A DNA stretch of 64,000 bases from CBDCYN01 sp965224205 (GTDB lineage: Bacteria > Planctomycetota > Phycisphaerae > Phycisphaerales > Phycisphaeraceae): positions 310,001-374,000 of the forward strand of contig CBDCYN010000023.1 in the NCBI GenBank assembly GCA_965224205.1, given 5' to 3'. The number at the start of each line of letters is the position of its first letter. Positions within the stretch are counted from its first letter, which is position 1. Positions 29,248-37,519 of this stretch are shown piece by piece. Made by a program: the position numbers and the translations under genes. The notes below the pieces were generated by a model. That model ran no database searches. It saw nothing but the letters and a program-made list of their open reading frames with translations, and was not told where the DNA came from.

Positions 29248-31104
29248 ATGAGTCAAACGCCACAAACCCGCGAGAGCTGGAATACACGGATCGGGGTGAT
29301 CCTGGCCGTGGCGGGTAGCGCGGTCGGGCTGGGCAACTTCCTGCGGTTCCCGGGCAAAGCGGCTGAATACGGCGGCGGCGCGTTCATGATCCCGTACGCG
29401 GTGGCGTTTATTCTGTTGGGCTTGCCGATCGCGTGGACGGAATGGTCGATGGGCCGTTACGGGGGCGCGCGGGGGTTCAATTCCGCCCCGGGGGTGTTCC
29501 GGGTCATCTGGCGCCATCGGGCGGCCCCGTACTTCGGGCTCTTGGGCCCGCTGATCCCGATCATTATTTACATGTATTACGTGTTCATTGAGGCCTGGTG
29601 CCTCGGGTACGCGTGGTATTACCTCGTGGGGGGGATGCGGTTTTCGAACCCGCAGGAGGCGGGGGCGTTTTTCGAAACGTTTACGGGCAGCGGGGCCGAC
29701 GCCAACGGCGTGCTGTTCACCGGTGACGGCATCGCCGCGGTGGTGTTCTTAGCGATCTGCTTCGTGCTCAATTTCTTCTTGATCTACCGCGGCTTGAACA
29801 AGGGGATCGAGTGGTTCTGCAAGCTGGCCATGCCGGCGCTGATCGTCTGTGCCCTGATCGTTTTGGTGCGTGTCCTGACGCTGGGCACGCCTGACGCGAA
29901 CAAGCCCGAGCAAACCGTCATTAACGGGCTGGGCTATATGTGGAACCCGGTCCACCAGGCGGGATACCTCGCGTCGGGAGACGTTCATCTCCAGGCGGCA
30001 CTCGATCAAGCCGGCGGGTCCGCGGCGCCCCGGGTGGCGGACGGGCGATTCACCACGATCGAGATCAAGAACCCCACCGCTTGGGGAGCGGCGTTGGGAT
30101 CGGCTGGATGGGAGGCCCATGAGAACCCCTCGGGGCCAGATGTCACCTGGAGGCACCCCAAGAGCCGGCTGCGGCTCGAGGTCGCCGGCGGTCTGGCGGA
30201 GGTAAAGGTCCCGGGGTTCGTGGAGACGCTAAGCAATCCGGAGGTGTGGCTCGAAGCGGCGGGGCAGATCTTTTTCTCGCTGTCGGTGGGGTTCGGGATC
30301 GTGATCACCTACGCCAGTTACCTGCGCAAAGATGACGACGTGGCGTTGAGCTCATTGACCGCGTGCGCGGGCAACGGGTTTTGCGAGGTCGCGTTGGGCG
30401 GGCTGATCACCATCCCCGCGGCGTTTATGTTCCTGGGTGCTAGCGCGGTGGCTAACCCGCCGGGAACGTTCGGGATGGGGTTCGTGTCGCTGCCCAGTGT
30501 GTTCCAGCAGATGCCGGCGGGTCGGGTGATCGGGTTCCTGTTCTTCTTCCTGTTGTTCCTGGCAGCGGTGACCAGCTCGCTATCAATGCTCCAGCCGGCG
30601 ATCGCGTTGCTGGAGGAAGGCCTGGGGTTGGGCCGCAAAGCCTCGGTCGTGATCCTCGGGTTTATCACAGCGGTGGGCAGCGGGTTCGTCGTCTATTTTT
30701 CCGCGGGGTTTGTGGCGTTGGATACGCTCGACTTCTGGGTGGGTCAGCTATGCATCTACATCATGGCGACGATCCAGGTGATCCTCTTCGGGTGGGTGAT
30801 GGGCATCGACCGGGGAATGGAAGAGCTTGATAGCGGCGCGGAGATCCGCCTGCCGCGGTTCATTAAGTACATGATCAAGTACGTGGCGCCGATCTACCTC
30901 TTAACAATCTTCGTGATGTGGCTGATCCAAAACGCCCCACAACGGATCGGGGCGATCTGGACGGTCGAAGAAGGTCAGCCGCCGGTGGTGGCCCTGTCGA
31001 TCGGGTTGATCTTGGCGGTGGGGATTTTTCTAACGCTTCTGATTGCCAGGTCCTCGGCCCGGTGGGATCGAGCGGAAAACGCTCAAACGGGGGTGTCGCC
31101 ATGA
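29248..31104 (+). CDS. sodium-dependent amino-acid transporter (NSS family)
   Basis: A 618-residue inner-membrane symporter with about 12 helices. The substrate- and sodium-binding TM1 segment is clear (GSAVGLGNFLRFP), as is the TM6 motif GQIFFSLSVGFG and AITWSxL-like later helices. It imports amino acids with sodium. Between TM5 and TM6 (about residues 235-325) there is an insertion of roughly 90 hydrophilic residues, absent from LeuT or MetP, that should face outside the inner membrane. The next gene, overlapping by four bases, encodes a small MetS-like partner, so methionine or alanine is a likely substrate. SD sequence is weak. Confidence 0.92.
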   Translation: MSQTPQTRESWNTRIGVILAVAGSAVGLGNFLRFPGKAAEYGGGAFMIPYAVAFILLGLPIAWTEWSMGRYGGARGFNSAPGVFRVIWRHRAAPYFGLLGPLIPIIIYMYYVFIEAWCLGYAWYYLVGGMRFSNPQEAGAFFETFTGSGADANGVLFTGDGIAAVVFLAICFVLNFFLIYRGLNKGIEWFCKLAMPALIVCALIVLVRVLTLGTPDANKPEQTVINGLGYMWNPVHQAGYLASGDVHLQAALDQAGGSAAPRVADGRFTTIEIKNPTAWGAALGSAGWEAHENPSGPDVTWRHPKSRLRLEVAGGLAEVKVPGFVETLSNPEVWLEAAGQIFFSLSVGFGIVITYASYLRKDDDVALSSLTACAGNGFCEVALGGLITIPAAFMFLGASAVANPPGTFGMGFVSLPSVFQQMPAGRVIGFLFFFLLFLAAVTSSLSMLQPAIALLEEGLGLGRKASVVILGFITAVGSGFVVYFSAGFVALDTLDFWVGQLCIYIMATIQVILFGWVMGIDRGMEELDSGAEIRLPRFIKYMIKYVAPIYLLTIFVMWLIQNAPQRIGAIWTVEEGQPPVVALSIGLILAVGIFLTLLIARSSARWDRAENAQTGVSP

Positions 31105-31253
31105 CCATCGGTGGATGGGTGATGATGATCACGATTGTCGGCGGGATGACCGGCTTGATGGTCTGGTGCGTTTGCCGGGTGATCCGCGCCCCGGGCGCAG
31201 CCCAAAAGCTCCACAGCCAGGCGGACATCGACCCGCGCGACCGTGAGGCTTAA
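31101..31253 (+). CDS. MetS-like small subunit of the NSS transporter
   Basis: A 50-residue single-helix protein. The start MTIGGWVMMITIVGGMTGLM is one membrane segment, followed by VWCVCRVIRAPGA and a charged C-terminus (DPRDREA). This fits the small subunit that partners MetP-type transporters (for example in corynebacteria). The ATG overlaps the transporter stop codon (ATGA), so the two are co-translated. It is easily missed because of its size. The assignment rests on position, size and topology rather than on a conserved motif. Confidence 0.75.
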   Translation: MTIGGWVMMITIVGGMTGLMVWCVCRVIRAPGAAQKLHSQADIDPRDREA

Positions 31254-31257
31254 GCCT

Positions 31258-32304
31258 TTACGTTTCGACGCTGACAGCCACTGAGTGGGTTTCGTTTAAG
31301 AGTTTCTCGCCCGTGACATGTGGGCTCAATGAATGACCGGGGTTCACCTTGTGTGCTTCACCCTGGGTGTCTGCGTCTGCCTGCCTCTGAGGGGGGGTAA
31401 TCCCTAAACACGACAAGGCGTCGCGTTCGACGATGCCGCGCAGCTGCTCGCGTGGGATCGTCGGCAGCAGGGTGCCCTGGGTGAGCGTGTTGATCGAGTA
31501 GATCGCCACAATCGCTTCTTCAGGGGTATTGAAGGGGAAGTCGCTGCCGAACAAGATCTTGTCGATCGCCCCGGATTCATGGGCGCGGACCAGGGTGTTG
31601 TAGAGTAGCCACGGCTGCCGCGAGAGATGGGAGACGTCGGCGTACATGTGCGGGTGCTTGCCAATTAGCATCAAGGCCTGCTCGAGCCAAGGATAACCGA
31701 TCTGACCCAGCACCCATCGCAGGTTCGGGAAGGATCGGGCGGGTTCGTCAAACAGGTGCGGTTGGGCGTATTCAAGATTCGTCGCGGCCCCCCAATGCGT
31801 GCCGGGGTGGATTAAAATCGGCAAACCCGCTTGTTCACACCGTTCGTAGACCCGCATCGCACGGGTATGGCAGGGGTGAAAATCCTGAGCGGTGGGGCTG
31901 ATCACGACTCCGACCAGTCCCAAATCGATCGCCCGGTCTAGGTCCTCTAGCGCGTCGTTCGATAACGGGTCGATCCCAGCGAGTCCTAGGTACCGGCTAG
32001 GATCGGTCGCGACATAATTGGCGACCTGCTGGGCGTTGATCGATGCGTCGAGGTGCTGGCTCTCGAAACCGAGGATCATCGCGTAGCTAACGGTCTGCAT
32101 CGCCTCGGAAAAGTGCGTCATGGAGACATCCGCCCGCTGCCACGGCTGTTCCATGCCGTCACGGAGACTCTTGGCCGCCGATGGCCCCAGCTGACTCGTG
32201 GATTCCCAGAGGTGGGTGTGGACATCCACGATCGTTGCACGCCTTGCGGACGCGCTCATGAGACTGTGTGATCCGCTGACCGATATTTTGGGGTTTGTGT
32301 CCAT
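31258..32304 (-). CDS. amidohydrolase-family TIM-barrel protein
   Basis: A metal-dependent hydrolase or decarboxylase of the amidohydrolase-2 type (COG2159-like). The metal-binding HxH lies in VDVHTHLW, with further ligands suggested by ILIHPGTHWG and the conserved FGSDFPFNTPEE near the C-terminus. The barrel is complete. The start is uncertain: the frame is open to 32409, with ATGs at 32373, 32304 and 32259. I chose 32304 because GAAGG-type sequence precedes it; residues before the HxH motif are not needed for the fold. A ~45-residue C-terminal tail is polar and non-conserved. The gene converges on the transporter pair and ends four bases from it. The substrate is unknown. Confidence 0.8.
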   Translation of the reverse strand: MDTNPKISVSGSHSLMSASARRATIVDVHTHLWESTSQLGPSAAKSLRDGMEQPWQRADVSMTHFSEAMQTVSYAMILGFESQHLDASINAQQVANYVATDPSRYLGLAGIDPLSNDALEDLDRAIDLGLVGVVISPTAQDFHPCHTRAMRVYERCEQAGLPILIHPGTHWGAATNLEYAQPHLFDEPARSFPNLRWVLGQIGYPWLEQALMLIGKHPHMYADVSHLSRQPWLLYNTLVRAHESGAIDKILFGSDFPFNTPEEAIVAIYSINTLTQGTLLPTIPREQLRGIVERDALSCLGITPPQRQADADTQGEAHKVNPGHSLSPHVTGEKLLNETHSVAVSVET

Positions 32305-32547
32305 TCCTTCATTGCCTTCCATGGCCTGGTCAGGTGACGATGTGGGTAAAGCATTGTCGGTTCTCGTATCCATCCTGATTATGTTATCGTCGCCAAGCCG
32401 CGCCGCCAACCAATAAATGTGGCGTGAACCATTAATTGCACCGCCAACCGGTTGCTTGTTCTACTACGAACCTCAGTAGCGTATAGGAAGCCTCCTTGCC
32501 GATATGTCCGTAGCACCTAGTATCTCACCCAGAGGTATAACAGCGGG

Positions 32548-32619
32548 AAGAAGGAACATATCGTTCGCCTCACAGACGAGGCACGCAATCGATTGGGGCA
32601 GTTGGTGGAGTCCGGCACG
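32548..32619 (+). pseudogene. IS630-type transposase N-terminal fragment
   Basis: Twenty-four codons resemble the start of IS630-family transposases (KKEHIVRLTDEARNRLGQLV). No start codon, no downstream catalytic domain and no inverted repeats are present. It is a short relic 130 bases from the intact ISAs1-type element. Confidence 0.45.
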
Positions 32620-32755
32620 CAGCGGTTTGGGTGGTGGGATGGCCCACCTTGATCTACCCCAATAAGCACCCAGTTTTGGGGGAGCACCTCAAAAAGAGAG
32701 TCATGCGACAGGGGCGATAGGGCGCAGATGTTCTATCGAGTGTTCAGAAAACCAC

Positions 32756-33995
32756 CAGGGCCGTTTAATTCTCTGTTGGTGATCCTCGGATGAGTGCAAG
32801 GGCTTCGTGGGGTTGGGCGGCGTAGCGTCGCAAGGCGGCGGCTTTATTCTTCCAGCCGGCGTGGTTGAGAACCGTCACAGCCAAGTTGCGGATCGCCGCG
32901 AGGTTCTGCGGAGCCTGGCCGGTCCGCACACGGCAGGCGTCTTCCCCAAACGTCACGTCCCGGACGTAGTGCAAGCGGTTTTCGATCCCCCAGTGGCCGC
33001 GGGTGAGTTCAAGCAAGCGGGTGGCATCGGCTCGATCCCGCGAGAGGCTGGTGATCCCGTAGGCCACTTCCGTTGTGGTCTGATTTCGGACCGTGCGGGT
33101 GCGTTCGAGTCGAAAGACCTGCTTGACCCCCGGCCAGTCCAGGTAGCCGTTGAGGGCGGTGGTGCTGGTGAGCTTGCGGGCTTCGATCCGGCCGTGGCCC
33201 TTGTTGAGGCTTGAAGCGGTCTGCTGTTCTTGGCGGCTCAGCCGCTGCTCACGCTCAGAACTCGGGGCGTCGTCGTGGGGTTTGAACGCGTCGGCGATCG
33301 CTTCTTGGAGTTGAGCTTGGTTGGCCTTGACGGCCCAGAGATAATCCCCTTTTTCTTGAGGATTTTCCGCGATAGATCCTTCTGGCAAAACATCGCGTCG
33401 CCCGTGACCACCGCCCCTTGCACGTCGATCACATCCAACATCGCCAGGGCGGTCTTGTGCTCGTTGGTGGAAGCCGCCACCGCCATCTGACCGATCGCCG
33501 CTTGAGCTTCGTGTGCGTAAGCCGCCAGCAGGTGGATCCCCGGCAGTGGCTCGCCTTGTGTACCGCATAGCCGCTTGCCGTCGACCGCGATCGCCTTCCA
33601 CCCGGCGATCCGACGACCCCCCAGCCAGCGGCGGATCGCCCGCTCGAACATCGTCGTGTCGAGCACTTTGAACACATTGTGGAACGTGGCTTTGCACGGC
33701 GAGCGATCCCGGGTAAACCCCAGCAGCCGCGTGAATGGCTCTCCGCGATCCCGGGCAAACTGGGCGATCGCCTCGAGGCTGCGTGCCCCCCCGAGCATCG
33801 CCACCGTGGTCAGCGTCAAGATCGCCGACAACGGGTGACGACGTCCCGACGGATTCCGTGGGTCCGGGATCTCGCTAAACACAACAGATAACGGTTGATC
33901 GGACATCGTCAGGTCCTCCATGACCTCAGGGGCTAACGCCAAACTCTACCTTAATCTCATCGGCTATCCCTACGACAGAGAATTAAACGGCCCTG
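32756..33995 (-). mobile_element. complete ISAs1-type insertion sequence
   Basis: A 1240-bp element with perfect 21-bp terminal inverted repeats (CAGGGCCGTTTAATTCTCTG plus T; 32756-32776 and 33975-33995). It is flanked by an exact 10-bp target duplication AGAAAACCAC (32746-32755 and 33996-34005). One transposase fills it on the minus strand. Perfect ends and duplication point to a recent insertion. The target was intergenic. Confidence 0.92.
32765..33906 (-). pseudogene. ISAs1-family transposase, one frameshift
   Basis: A DDE transposase of about 380 residues read in two frames. The first part (from the ATG at 33906, with GGAGG upstream) runs through FSEIPDPRNPSGRRHPLSA, the catalytic strand WKAIAVDGKRLCG and the GDAMFCQKD segment. 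The second part resumes with GDYLWAVKANQAQLQ and ends with the WGIENRLHYVRDVTF catalytic region. The break is at a run of five A (33350-33354 on this strand). Restoring one A gives a continuous KKKGDYLW. ISAs1 transposases are normally one frame, so this is more likely a mutation or sequencing indel than programmed frameshifting, though an A-rich slip site cannot be excluded. Confidence 0.85.
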
Positions 33996-34005
33996 AGAAA
34001 ACCAC

Positions 34006-34325
34006 GATTCGCATTGACGCATCTCTCATTTAATGCTAAATTACTGTTAGTGGTATCTCTAGTGTATATCTCTAGATATATCTTGTAGATAAGTGTTCCA
34101 CGCAGGCAGGGTGATCAAGGATAACCAAGGACAATGGAAGAGAAATCGGTTTCAACCCCGTCCATGCATTTTCTAGTGGATTGACAGACGGGAGTTTCTG
34201 ATTTTTATCCGCCCCAGGTCGGCTTGGCCGATATCCTGGATCTATCAGCACCCTCATGGACGACCCATAATGGACCTGCCGTGGCTACGTCCGGCCAGGG
34301 TGGTCGGGTCTGTTTGTAATGCCCC
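34006..34325. other. intergenic, AT-rich patch
   Basis: Upstream region of the sigma-54 activator. It includes an AT-rich segment around 34040-34095 with repeated TATCTCTAG-like words (TATCTCTAGTG, ATCTCTAGATA). No gene and no clear promoter could be assigned. Confidence 0.45.
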
Positions 34326-35786
34326 ATGGCCGGTTCACCGAGCATCCTGATTGTCGATGACGACCCGATCGTGGCCGATAGCCTCGCTGAGTTCATGGAA
34401 CACGAGGGCTACACCGCCCTGACCGCCACCGACGGCCAGGACGCCCTGGGCGTCCTGGGCCAGCACGACGCCAACAACGGGCAGCCGATCGGCCTGGTCG
34501 TCACCGACCTAAACATGCCGCGGGTCAACGGCATCGAGCTGCTCAAGGCGATCCGCAAACAATACCCGTCGCTGGTCGTGATCGTGATCACCGGGTTCGG
34601 CAAGATCGAGACCGCGGTCGAGGCCGTCAAGCTCGGGGCCTCTGATTACCTCACCAAGCCGCTGATCGACGACGAGCTGCGTATCGCGGTGGGCAAGGCC
34701 CTGCGTCAGCACGCCCTGCTGGCCGAGAACCAGACCCTCAAGAACCAGCTCACCGAGCGATTCGGGATGGGCAACATCGTCGGCGCTGACTATCGGATGC
34801 AGAAGATCTACGACCTGATCGAAGCCGTCGCTGATTCCAAAACCACGGTCCTGATCGACGGCGACAGCGGCACCGGCAAGTCGATGGTCGCCCGCGCCGT
34901 CCACGCACAGAGCCCCCGCCGCACCGGCCCGTTCGTGACGTTCTCTTGCGGGGCGATCCCCGAGACGCTGCTCGAAAGCGAGCTGTTCGGCCACGTCAAG
35001 GGCGCCTTCACCGGGGCCGACGCCGATAAACCTGGCAAGTGCCTCGCCGCCGACGGCGGCACGCTGTTCATCGATGAGATCAACAGCGCCACCCCCGCCC
35101 TGCAACTCAAGCTGTTGCGCGTCCTTCAAGACAAGCAGTTCGAGCCGGTCGGGGCCACCAAAACCGTCGAGGTCGACGTACGCTTTATCCTGGCCACCAA
35201 CCGCCCGTTACAGCCGATGGTCGCTGAGGGTTCATTCCGTGAAGACCTCTACTACCGCATCAATGTCGTCAACATCAACCTCCCGCCGCTGCGTGACCGG
35301 GCCGGAGACATCCCCCTGCTGGTCGACCGTTTCCTCGAAAAATACCGCAAAGAAACCGGCAAAGACCGTTCCTTTAGTGAAGAGGCCACCGCCGCCCTGG
35401 CCCGCTATCATTGGCCCGGGAACGTGCGGGAGCTCGAGAACGCGGTCGAGCGGTCGGTGGTGCTGTCTCGTCAACGGGTGATCGGGGTCGAGGACCTGCC
35501 CGACACGATCCGCGCCGCCGCCGAGGGCCGATCGGCCGGGTTCACCGCCACGGCTGGGTCCGCGTCGGGCAACGGCAAGCACGGCTCGATCCACGTCCCC
35601 GCGTTAGAAGGCGGCTGGACCCCCACGCCGCTGACCCTGGCCCTCGAAGAGCCCGAGAAGCAGATCATCCTCGCGGCCCTGCGCGCCAACGACTGGAACC
35701 GCCAGGACACCGCTCGGCAACTCAACATCAACCGCACCACCCTTTACAAAAAAATCAAGCAACACAACCTCGAAGAGCTGGGGTAA
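34326..35786 (+). CDS. NtrC-family sigma-54-dependent response regulator
   Basis: A 486-residue transcription activator. The receiver domain (1-125) has the phosphoacceptor D61 in VVTDLNMP. The AAA+ domain (about 150-385) has Walker A GDSGTGKS (179-186), the sigma-54 contact loop GAFTGA (226-231) and Walker B GGTLFIDEI. A Fis-type helix-turn-helix closes the protein (DTARQLNINRTTLYKKI). It should activate sigma-54 promoters after phosphorylation. No histidine kinase lies next to it, so it is an orphan regulator here. The Gly/Ser-rich linker before the HTH (about 400-425) is low-complexity. No strong SD precedes the ATG. Confidence 0.93.
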   Translation: MAGSPSILIVDDDPIVADSLAEFMEHEGYTALTATDGQDALGVLGQHDANNGQPIGLVVTDLNMPRVNGIELLKAIRKQYPSLVVIVITGFGKIETAVEAVKLGASDYLTKPLIDDELRIAVGKALRQHALLAENQTLKNQLTERFGMGNIVGADYRMQKIYDLIEAVADSKTTVLIDGDSGTGKSMVARAVHAQSPRRTGPFVTFSCGAIPETLLESELFGHVKGAFTGADADKPGKCLAADGGTLFIDEINSATPALQLKLLRVLQDKQFEPVGATKTVEVDVRFILATNRPLQPMVAEGSFREDLYYRINVVNINLPPLRDRAGDIPLLVDRFLEKYRKETGKDRSFSEEATAALARYHWPGNVRELENAVERSVVLSRQRVIGVEDLPDTIRAAAEGRSAGFTATAGSASGNGKHGSIHVPALEGGWTPTPLTLALEEPEKQIILAALRANDWNRQDTARQLNINRTTLYKKIKQHNLEELG

Positions 35787-35870
35787 AACGGGCCACGGTG
35801 TTCCGTCGGCCGGTCCTAGCGAGCCACGCGCGTCAGCAAGCGGGTTCCTCTTGGCGTGCGACCCGCTCTC

Positions 35871-37088
35871 TCATGGTCGCTGCTCGCTGTGGACGGCACG
35901 AAAATTGGAAGATCCCCGGCGTCGTGCCCACCCAATGACGGTGAACAATAGACCGCACAGCAACCCCGCGCTACCCGGCTCCGGGATCACCGCCCGCCAG
36001 ACCATCCCATTCCCATCCGGATCATGCGCGTCTCCGATGATCATCAGCCCGTCACCCGACACCCATGATGCCGACAGCAGATCCCACCCAGCCAGATCCA
36101 ACCCCGACGCCATCAACACCTCTTTCACGCTTCGCAGCCCGTGCCGTTCGTCCCAGACAAACGCGACGCTGCCCGACTCGTCCCACCCACGGCCCACCAC
36201 CACCGACCCGTCGCCCGAGGCAGCTTCCGCCGTGCTGCTGAACGCCCCACCCGGGAAATCGCCCAATCCGATCATCCCGGCCTCTTGCGTCCAACGGAAC
36301 GCCTCGTCGCCCGATTCCGAAGTCCCGCGTCCCACCACCGTGGACCCGTCGGCTGAGACGCCGGTCGTTATCACATAAATACGACCACCCGGAAGATCAC
36401 CGAGGTTGACGATCCCAGTCTCTTGGGTCCACCGGAACGCTTCACGGCGATTATCTAGGGAGGGGTCTGTGAAATCCTCTTGCAAATCACCTACCACCAC
36501 CGAGCCGTCGGAGGAGACGCCCGTGGCGACGATGCTCAAGGTACCATCGGGAGGCGGTCCCAAATCGGTCAACCCGTCCCCTTGGGACCAACGAACGGCC
36601 GGAGAAAAAACCGACCCGTCCACCTTCCCCGAACCGACGAGAACCGACCCGTCTGCCGTCACATCGGTCGCTAACCTGAACACGCCGTCGCCCGGTTGAT
36701 CACCAAGCCCGACCATCCCCGTGGCCTGTGTCCAACGAAAGGCTTCAGATCCAAAATCTGAATCGCTTACCCCCACGACGACCGAGCCATCATTCGATAC
36801 GCCCAAGGCCAGGCTCGCGACATCACCGCCCGCCAGCTCGCCCAGACTCGATAGCCCCGTCTGATCGCTCCATCGAACCGCATTGAGCGCGAATGCTAGA
36901 TTGGGATCAGGATGGACCACCGTTTGAGCCCCCACAATCACCGTCCCGTCAGCCGACGCGTCGGTGACTTGAAAAGAAACACCCAGTGGTGTGAAGCTAG
37001 CCGCCGCCGCGAACACGGGTGTGCTTGCGGTCAGAACCACGGCGACAAGCTTCCATCTCCCGGCCAACGACCCATGTGGGAACATCAT
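35871..37088 (-). CDS. HAF-repeat PEP-CTERM protein
   Basis: A 405-residue exported protein. A signal peptide (hydrophobic VAVVLTASTPVFA) is followed by about six repeats of 45-57 residues built as GVSxDGSVVVG ... EAFRWTQxxGMxxLGDxPGG, the HAF repeat found in extracellular and autotransporter proteins; they probably form a beta-propeller-like or beta-rich stack. The C-terminus has IPEPGSAGLL, a hydrophobic helix and an Arg-rich stop (ARRRG), i.e. a PEP-CTERM exosortase signal, with a further 12 residues beyond. GGAGGAG lies just before the first of two ATGs (37088), deciding the start. Function is unknown, likely a surface-exposed structural protein. Confidence 0.85.
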   Translation of the reverse strand: MMFPHGSLAGRWKLVAVVLTASTPVFAAAASFTPLGVSFQVTDASADGTVIVGAQTVVHPDPNLAFALNAVRWSDQTGLSSLGELAGGDVASLALGVSNDGSVVVGVSDSDFGSEAFRWTQATGMVGLGDQPGDGVFRLATDVTADGSVLVGSGKVDGSVFSPAVRWSQGDGLTDLGPPPDGTLSIVATGVSSDGSVVVGDLQEDFTDPSLDNRREAFRWTQETGIVNLGDLPGGRIYVITTGVSADGSTVVGRGTSESGDEAFRWTQEAGMIGLGDFPGGAFSSTAEAASGDGSVVVGRGWDESGSVAFVWDERHGLRSVKEVLMASGLDLAGWDLLSASWVSGDGLMIIGDAHDPDGNGMVWRAVIPEPGSAGLLCGLLFTVIGWARRRGSSNFRAVHSEQRP

Positions 37089-37519
37089 CGATCTCCTCCG
37101 TTGAAGGCCTTCTCGACCCGCCAAAACTTACTCTCAGATGAGTCTATGGCTAGAGAGCGAGAATTGTCGACCGAAGCGAAACGAGGGTTGGAAAACCTCA
37201 CCGCCCGCCGCTGGTTCGGCCGTCAACGGCCCACGCGGCCGCTGTACTGTCACACCCGCAATGCCTGTTTCAGTGAACGTATGGGCACAGTTCTGGTCAA
37301 TACCCGTCTGTGCGATCACCATCTTGCTACAACACCTCCACGAAGGCTGTGGCATGTGATCGAAGTGATCTGACGGGTCGACCATAGAAAATGATCACCC
37401 CGCTGATCCCCTCGGTTCATCCAAGAGCTTAGTGTCGGGGTCCCACCGGCGGCTAGCCCGTCAGTGCGACGTTCACAGATCGCCGGCCTTCGGTACCGAC
37501 AAGCAGCCCGCCATCCCCC
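37089..37519. other. intergenic, no supported gene
   Basis: Between the HAF-repeat gene (minus, starting at 37088) and the end of the PatA/PatG-type gene (minus). Overlapping frames on both strands are open but encode nothing recognisable, and no hairpin or repeat from the families described here was seen. Confidence 0.45.

Noticed and set aside
33340..33360. Programmed -1 frameshift in the transposase
   Set aside because: ISAs1 transposases are normally a single frame, and the slip site is not the classic A AAA AAG heptamer; kept only as a minor possibility.
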